From: Clostridia bacterium
GTDB lineage: Bacteria; Bacillota; Clostridia; Christensenellales; Aristaeellaceae
Direction of reading: 5' to 3'
Length of the DNA stretch: 55,181 nucleotides
Assembly: GCA_017427165.1 (NCBI GenBank)
Contig: JAFRTK010000129.1
Coordinates: 1-55,181, forward strand
Shown here one piece after another: positions 52,427 to 55,181 of this stretch (position 1 is its first letter; every line of letters begins with the position of its first letter). The notes under the pieces were generated by a model that did not search any database, was not told the DNA's origin, and saw nothing but the letters and a program-made list of their open reading frames with translations. The position numbers and the translations under genes were made by a program.

Positions 52427-54139
52427 TCAGCGCTTCTTTACACCGACATATATTTTTTCCGGCTGCGCGGGATATGTGCAGCGGTCCAGGTCTTTCCGCT
52501 CAACCAGGCGGCCGTTATGATATTCCTCCCGGTAGGTCATGTATTCATATCCCATCTTCGGATCGGAAACGGAAACCTGTTCATCGGTATAGGTGGCATA
52601 CTTTCCATCAGTATCCTTAATGTATTTCGGGCCGCCGCTGGCCACCAGCTCCCCGGTCTTCTCTGATTTGATGTCATAGGACGTACCGCCCAGGTCCATG
52701 CCGTAGATGATCACATGGGTCTGCAGGGAGTTTTTTCCGTTTTTGCCGGGTTCAACCCTGGCGGCGATATAAACGGGGGAATCCGTATTGTTGACAAACT
52801 TCAGGTCCACCTTCCGGTTGCTGCCCCAGGAAACAGTGGCATCCAGACCGTAGTCCGTATAATTGACCTTGTCGGAATGATAGGAACGGTCCGTGACTTC
52901 CAGGCCGGCTTTTACGGCTGCCTGGTATACTGTGGTGCTGGCCTGGCACACGCCGCCGCCGATGCCCATGACATGCTCGCCCTGGTCATACTCTTCCGCT
53001 GGTTTGAATTTGTTTTTCTCTGACCGTTCCCCGACAATCCCGTTGAAGCTGAATACGGCGCCCGGATCGAGGCGGTATCCGTTGAACCGCGAAAAGGCAA
53101 GGCGGATATTGTCATTCCGGTTTGCATCGGAAGAGGTTGAAATCTGCGTGACCGCTTCGCCGCGTTTCGTGTACAGGAGGCTGAGGCTGTTCCGGGTCTG
53201 CTGCGGGGGAACCTGTTCCGGTTCAATTTCCAGGGCGCCGCTTTCCAGGCGTGAAGCCAGGTCTGTGATGCGGTCAATAAGCGCCTGCGCATCCAGGTTC
53301 AGGCCGGGAATTTCATCCACATAGTCAAACGGGTTTTCCCGGTCCGGATAAAAGCCGGTCATCTGCGCATCCTGCGGGGGACGGTCCAGGCTCTTCTTGA
53401 TGGTATACACAATATCGACAATACGGGACAGGTCCCCGGCGGTATACTTTGAAGTGAAATACCGGGGCTCTTCCGCCACGCGGGCGATCTCATCATACAG
53501 CTCGCGGTCGCTCCGTTTTCCGTTGAAATTATGACCGACTTCCCAGGCGGCGTCCAGGGCGGAAGAAAAATCCGGTTCAATGCCGAGGTCATCCGCGGTA
53601 ATGGTATTCGTGAATCCGTTGTAGGTAAGATTCACGTGCCAGGCATTCAGCTTCTGCAGGCTCCGGTTCCGCACGGCGGTCCATCCTTCCTCCGCAGTGA
53701 GGCCGCCGAGGGAAAGACCGTCGACATAAACACCGGGACAGAAGATGCTGTAATGGAGTTCCACCGTGGCGCGAACCGCGTCGCGGACCGGCGCCTGATC
53801 CGGCCGGGAACCGAAAGCGAAAACCGCAATCAGGACGACAGCCAGGACAGCGGCCGCAATGAATATAATTTTGCGGTATGCGGCGATGCCGGACGGCCTG
53901 CGCGATACGTTTCCGTTTGGAACACGAGCGCGGGGACCGGACGGCGCGGAAGGAACCGGAGTATTGCTCCCCGGATATACCGCGTATGGCGCCATCGGCT
54001 GACGGGGAATGGCAGTGCCGGAAGGGGGCGTATAACCGCGCCGGATGCCGGACTGCTGAGGCTCCTGCGGGGGAAAGGGGACCTGCCCCTGCGGACGGAC
54101 ACCATATTGCGGGTACTGGCTGCTGCGATAATCTGACAT
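52427..54139 (-). CDS. VanW-family membrane-anchored cell-wall protein
   Basis: The 570-residue protein has a Pro/Arg-rich cytoplasmic tail (1-88), one membrane helix (about 89-110, IIFIAAAVLAVVLIAVFAF), a PG_binding_4-type region (about 135-260) and the VanW domain (about 360-480) with FSFNGIVGERSEKNKFKPA and the signature MGIGGGVCQASTTVYQAAV. VanW proteins of Bacillota are extracytoplasmic, wall-associated and of uncertain activity; the name does not imply vancomycin resistance. AGAGGTGG lies upstream of the ATG. It diverges from the solute-binding protein. Confidence 0.88.
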   Translation of the reverse strand: MSDYRSSQYPQYGVRPQGQVPFPPQEPQQSGIRRGYTPPSGTAIPRQPMAPYAVYPGSNTPVPSAPSGPRARVPNGNVSRRPSGIAAYRKIIFIAAAVLAVVLIAVFAFGSRPDQAPVRDAVRATVELHYSIFCPGVYVDGLSLGGLTAEEGWTAVRNRSLQKLNAWHVNLTYNGFTNTITADDLGIEPDFSSALDAAWEVGHNFNGKRSDRELYDEIARVAEEPRYFTSKYTAGDLSRIVDIVYTIKKSLDRPPQDAQMTGFYPDRENPFDYVDEIPGLNLDAQALIDRITDLASRLESGALEIEPEQVPPQQTRNSLSLLYTKRGEAVTQISTSSDANRNDNIRLAFSRFNGYRLDPGAVFSFNGIVGERSEKNKFKPAEEYDQGEHVMGIGGGVCQASTTVYQAAVKAGLEVTDRSYHSDKVNYTDYGLDATVSWGSNRKVDLKFVNNTDSPVYIAARVEPGKNGKNSLQTHVIIYGMDLGGTSYDIKSEKTGELVASGGPKYIKDTDGKYATYTDEQVSVSDPKMGYEYMTYREEYHNGRLVERKDLDRCTYPAQPEKIYVGVKKR

Positions 54140-54278
54140 CGTAATTCCACCTCTCTACACGCATATAACGGCCCTGCCACGGAAATTGTTCCGCAAATGC
54201 AAAAAAGTCAAGGAATTTTTGCATTCACGGACATAACGGGGAGGCGGGAGATGCCTTCTCCCGCCGGCCAGTTCAGGG

Positions 54279-54307
54279 TGGAAAAAACGACGGAGATGGA
54301 GTATAAT
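54279..54307 (+). promoter_or_regulatory. Promoter of the solute-binding protein gene
   Basis: A consensus TATAAT (54302-54307) has a weak TGGAAA (54279-54284) 17 nt upstream. A hairpin (ggcgggag with ctcccgcc, about 54242-54264) lies just above it. Confidence 0.5.
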
Positions 54308-54345
54308 ATTATTTTGGAATGGAATGGAAACAGGGAGGAAGCAAC

Positions 54346-55181
54346 ATGCGGAAACTGCTCGCAATCATCCTGGCACTGGCGCTGACAGCCGGCGGCGCGC
54401 TGGCGGAAGGCCCCAAGGCGCCTGATTATATCCTGGAAGGGTTTGACGGCGAAAATTCAGGAGTGATCTGGGAAACAAACCTGTTCTTTACCAGGATGCA
54501 GGAAAAGACCGGAATCAGCTTCCAGTTCCGCCAGGAAGCCACCGCGGAACGCTGGGCGAACCGGAAGATGGAAATTGCCCGGGGCGAGGACCTGCCGGAT
54601 GTGCTCTTCAAGGCGGAACTGACAACAGAAGAGACGGCGCAGATGGCAAAGGACGGGATCCTGATTGACCTGAAGCCGTACCTGGAACAGTATGCGCCGG
54701 ACCTGTGGGCGCTCCTGCAGGCGAATCCGGAATATATGGCGGCCATTTCGCTTCCGGACGGAAAGATTCCCGCGCTGCCCGCGTTCAACCGCCTGCAGAA
54801 CAATGACCTGATGTGGATCAACCGGACATGGCTGGGACGGCTCGGGATGAAGGTGCCGACCACCGCCGATGAACTGACCGAGGTGCTGCGCGCCTTCAAA
54901 ACCCGGGACCCGAACGGCCGGGACGGAGCGGATGAGATCCCGCTGGCGTTTATCGGAATGTGGGAGCTGCGCTTCCTGGGCCATGCTTTCGGGATCATTG
55001 ACAATGACTACTATATGGCCGTGGAGGACGGGAAGGTGGTTTCCCACCTGGATTCAGAACAGAACCGCGCGTTCCTCAGCTGGCTGCATACCCTGTGGGA
55101 AGAAGGACTGCTGGACCAGAACGGATTCAGCATTGCAGACGCCCTGCGGCAGATTACCGATGACAAAAAGGCCATTCCGTA
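54346..55181 (+). CDS. Extracellular solute-binding protein, family 1-like (3' partial)
   Basis: The frame stays open to the window end (278 codons). A signal peptide (MRKLLAIILALALTAGGALA) is followed by a type I solute-binding fold: WETNLFFTRMQEKTGISFQF, MEIARGEDLPDVLFKAEL and LIDLKPYLEQYAPDLWALL match the LplA-like carbohydrate ABC transporter binding proteins of Bacillota. There is no lipobox Cys, so release or other anchoring is expected unless an anchor lies beyond the window. GGGAGG lies 7 nt before the ATG. Transporter permease genes would be expected downstream, outside the window. Confidence 0.85.
   Translation, partial: MRKLLAIILALALTAGGALAEGPKAPDYILEGFDGENSGVIWETNLFFTRMQEKTGISFQFRQEATAERWANRKMEIARGEDLPDVLFKAELTTEETAQMAKDGILIDLKPYLEQYAPDLWALLQANPEYMAAISLPDGKIPALPAFNRLQNNDLMWINRTWLGRLGMKVPTTADELTEVLRAFKTRDPNGRDGADEIPLAFIGMWELRFLGHAFGIIDNDYYMAVEDGKVVSHLDSEQNRAFLSWLHTLWEEGLLDQNGFSIADALRQITDDKKAIP

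Noticed and set aside
1-55181. tRNA or rRNA genes, CRISPR arrays, insertion sequences, prophage, origin of replication
   Set aside because: No cloverleaf, rRNA-like, regularly spaced repeat, transposase, integrase or DnaA-box cluster was found by reading both strands.

Overview
The window is a low-mobility chromosomal segment of a Gram-positive bacterium of the phylum Bacillota, most likely class Clostridia. The evidence is an LPXTG-anchored surface protein with Cna-B/SpaA folds, the rimP-nusA-rnpM-ylxQ-infB-rbfA-nrnA-truB-ribF order, tig-clpP-clpX-lon-engB, short HisG with HisZ, a CD1871A-type CXXC mini-protein and a MurE with the meso-diaminopimelate DNPR motif. Coding DNA is GC-rich (by eye somewhat above 55%), so long antisense open frames are common and were discarded. 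Genus cannot be read from this sequence. There are no rRNA or tRNA genes, CRISPR arrays, transposases or phage genes.

Layout. 1-1.4 kb: end of a sortase-anchored adhesin or pilin-like protein. 1.5-10.2 kb: translation/transcription operon rimP to ribF, with a structured leader, a repeat-rich IF2 and a twin-hairpin RNA element before rbfA. 10.2-12.8 kb: glycogen phosphorylase. 12.8-15.6 kb: an 80-aa small protein, a helix-turn-helix protein with a histone-H1-like Lys/Ala/Thr tail, and a five-SH3b secreted protein with a small membrane protein. 15.8-17 kb: iron alcohol dehydrogenase behind a MerR-type 19-bp-spacer promoter. 17.2-25.2 kb: one histidine operon, hisZ-G-D-C-B-H-A-F-IE plus a PHP histidinol phosphatase, which covers every step from PRPP and ATP to histidine. 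25.3-25.75 kb: a noncoding block of nested inverted repeats. 25.8-29.8 kb: a secreted von Willebrand A protein, then a three-gene membrane redox module (CXXC mini-protein, membrane 4Fe-4S protein, TlpA-like thioredoxin). 30-34.1 kb: a PHP protein, and on the minus strand purC, a cytosolic ParB-like/BMP fusion and a phosphoesterase.

34.2-41 kb: trigger factor with a long Lys/Ala tail, clpP, a second copy of the twin-hairpin RNA, clpX, lon and engB. 41-42.4 kb: a zinc-ribbon acidic protein and a phosphoesterase. 42.6-51.8 kb: a reduced division and cell-wall cluster: mraZ, an ftsL-like gene, murE, mraY, murD, ftsQ, ftsA, ftsZ, without rsmH, ftsI, ftsW or murG at their usual places. 51.9 kb to the end: a small membrane protein, a VanW-family protein and the start of an extracellular solute-binding protein.

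Most unusual signals: (1) two 49-nt twin-hairpin elements, before rbfA and before clpX, with identical loops and compensatory stem changes, which is strong internal evidence for a conserved RNA; (2) a roughly 230-nt nested-helix noncoding block at 25.28-25.51 kb; (3) histone-H1-like tails on two different proteins; (4) the CXXC/4Fe-4S/TlpA module; (5) a RibF whose flavokinase half looks eroded.
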